Assembly (NCBI GenBank): GCA_903859415.1
Contig: CAIOMN010000236.1
Location: 1 to 64,000 of the forward strand
Direction: 5' to 3'
Length of the DNA stretch: 64,000 nucleotides
Source of the DNA: an uncultured Methylococcaceae bacterium
GTDB taxonomy: Bacteria > Pseudomonadota > Gammaproteobacteria > Methylococcales > Methylomonadaceae
Shown: positions 64,000 to 64,000 of the stretch, one piece after another
How the letters are laid out: every line of letters starts with the position of its first letter
Position numbering within the stretch: the stretch's first letter is position 1
The notes under the pieces: model-generated
What the model was told of the DNA's origin: nothing
Database searches by the model: none
What the model saw: the letters and a program-made list of their open reading frames with translations, nothing else
Translations under genes and position numbers: made by a program

Positions 64000-64000
64000 C

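Overview
The window is AT-rich bacterial chromosome, about 40% G+C by eye, with gammaproteobacterial gene families throughout: leuCD, metA of the MetAS type, apaGH, cmoA, lnt, priA, a complete GspC-M type II secretion (T2SS) operon and a Mks/Jet condensin. The 231-aa repeat-family protein, the DUF475 transporter and the HvfABC/bufferin operon would fit a Methylococcales-like methanotroph, but that placement is inference and no marker here proves it. No rRNA, tRNA, CRISPR array or transposase was seen.

Layout. 1-608: a decayed, truncated copy of a gene whose intact relative lies at 61271-61966. 728-14325: housekeeping genes. These are a flavodoxin behind a sigma-54-like promoter, leuC-leuD-leuA on the minus strand, a small acidic protein plus a P-loop NTPase plus metA, then mpl, apaG-apaH, a TetR/MFS pair, a DUF475 membrane protein and rpiA. 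14452-24904: one minus-strand T2SS operon in transcription order gspE-F-G-H-I-J-K-L-M-C-D. 25200-30670: amtB/glnK, an Aas-like lipid acyltransferase/acyl-ACP synthetase and a PPK2. 30782-33694: nth, then an hvfA-hvfB-hvfC operon for a ribosomally made, copper- or metal-binding modified peptide. 34440-50184: purEK, cmoA, an orphan multi-PAS hybrid kinase, a dicarboxylate/glutamate symporter, lnt, a Lon-like protease, a SPOR protein, argS and priA.

50188-63808 is the most unusual part. A Wadjet-type (MksBEFG/JetABCD) plasmid-defence condensin operon is present but split. jetA-jetB (63808-62010) and jetC-jetD (53885-50188) each keep the tight 4-bp overlaps expected of one operon, yet 8.1 kb lie between them. 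That 8.1 kb holds a Gabija-like OLD nuclease/UvrD helicase pair, the N-terminal stump of a type I restriction hsdR, an intact vapBC-like module, two decayed vapBC modules, a further antitoxin remnant, an unknown 109-aa gene and one member of the duplicated 231-aa family. It reads as a defence hotspot that has grown inside a defence operon, with active and dead layers side by side. jetD ends 3 bp from priA, so the distal half may be co-transcribed with a replication-restart gene.

Start sites were revised for several genes (leuA, leuC, the DUF6763-like gene, the TetR gene, gspD, gspI, amtB, glnK, hvfA, hvfB) where a downstream ATG with a better ribosome-binding site was visible. Residue numbers refer to the revised starts.
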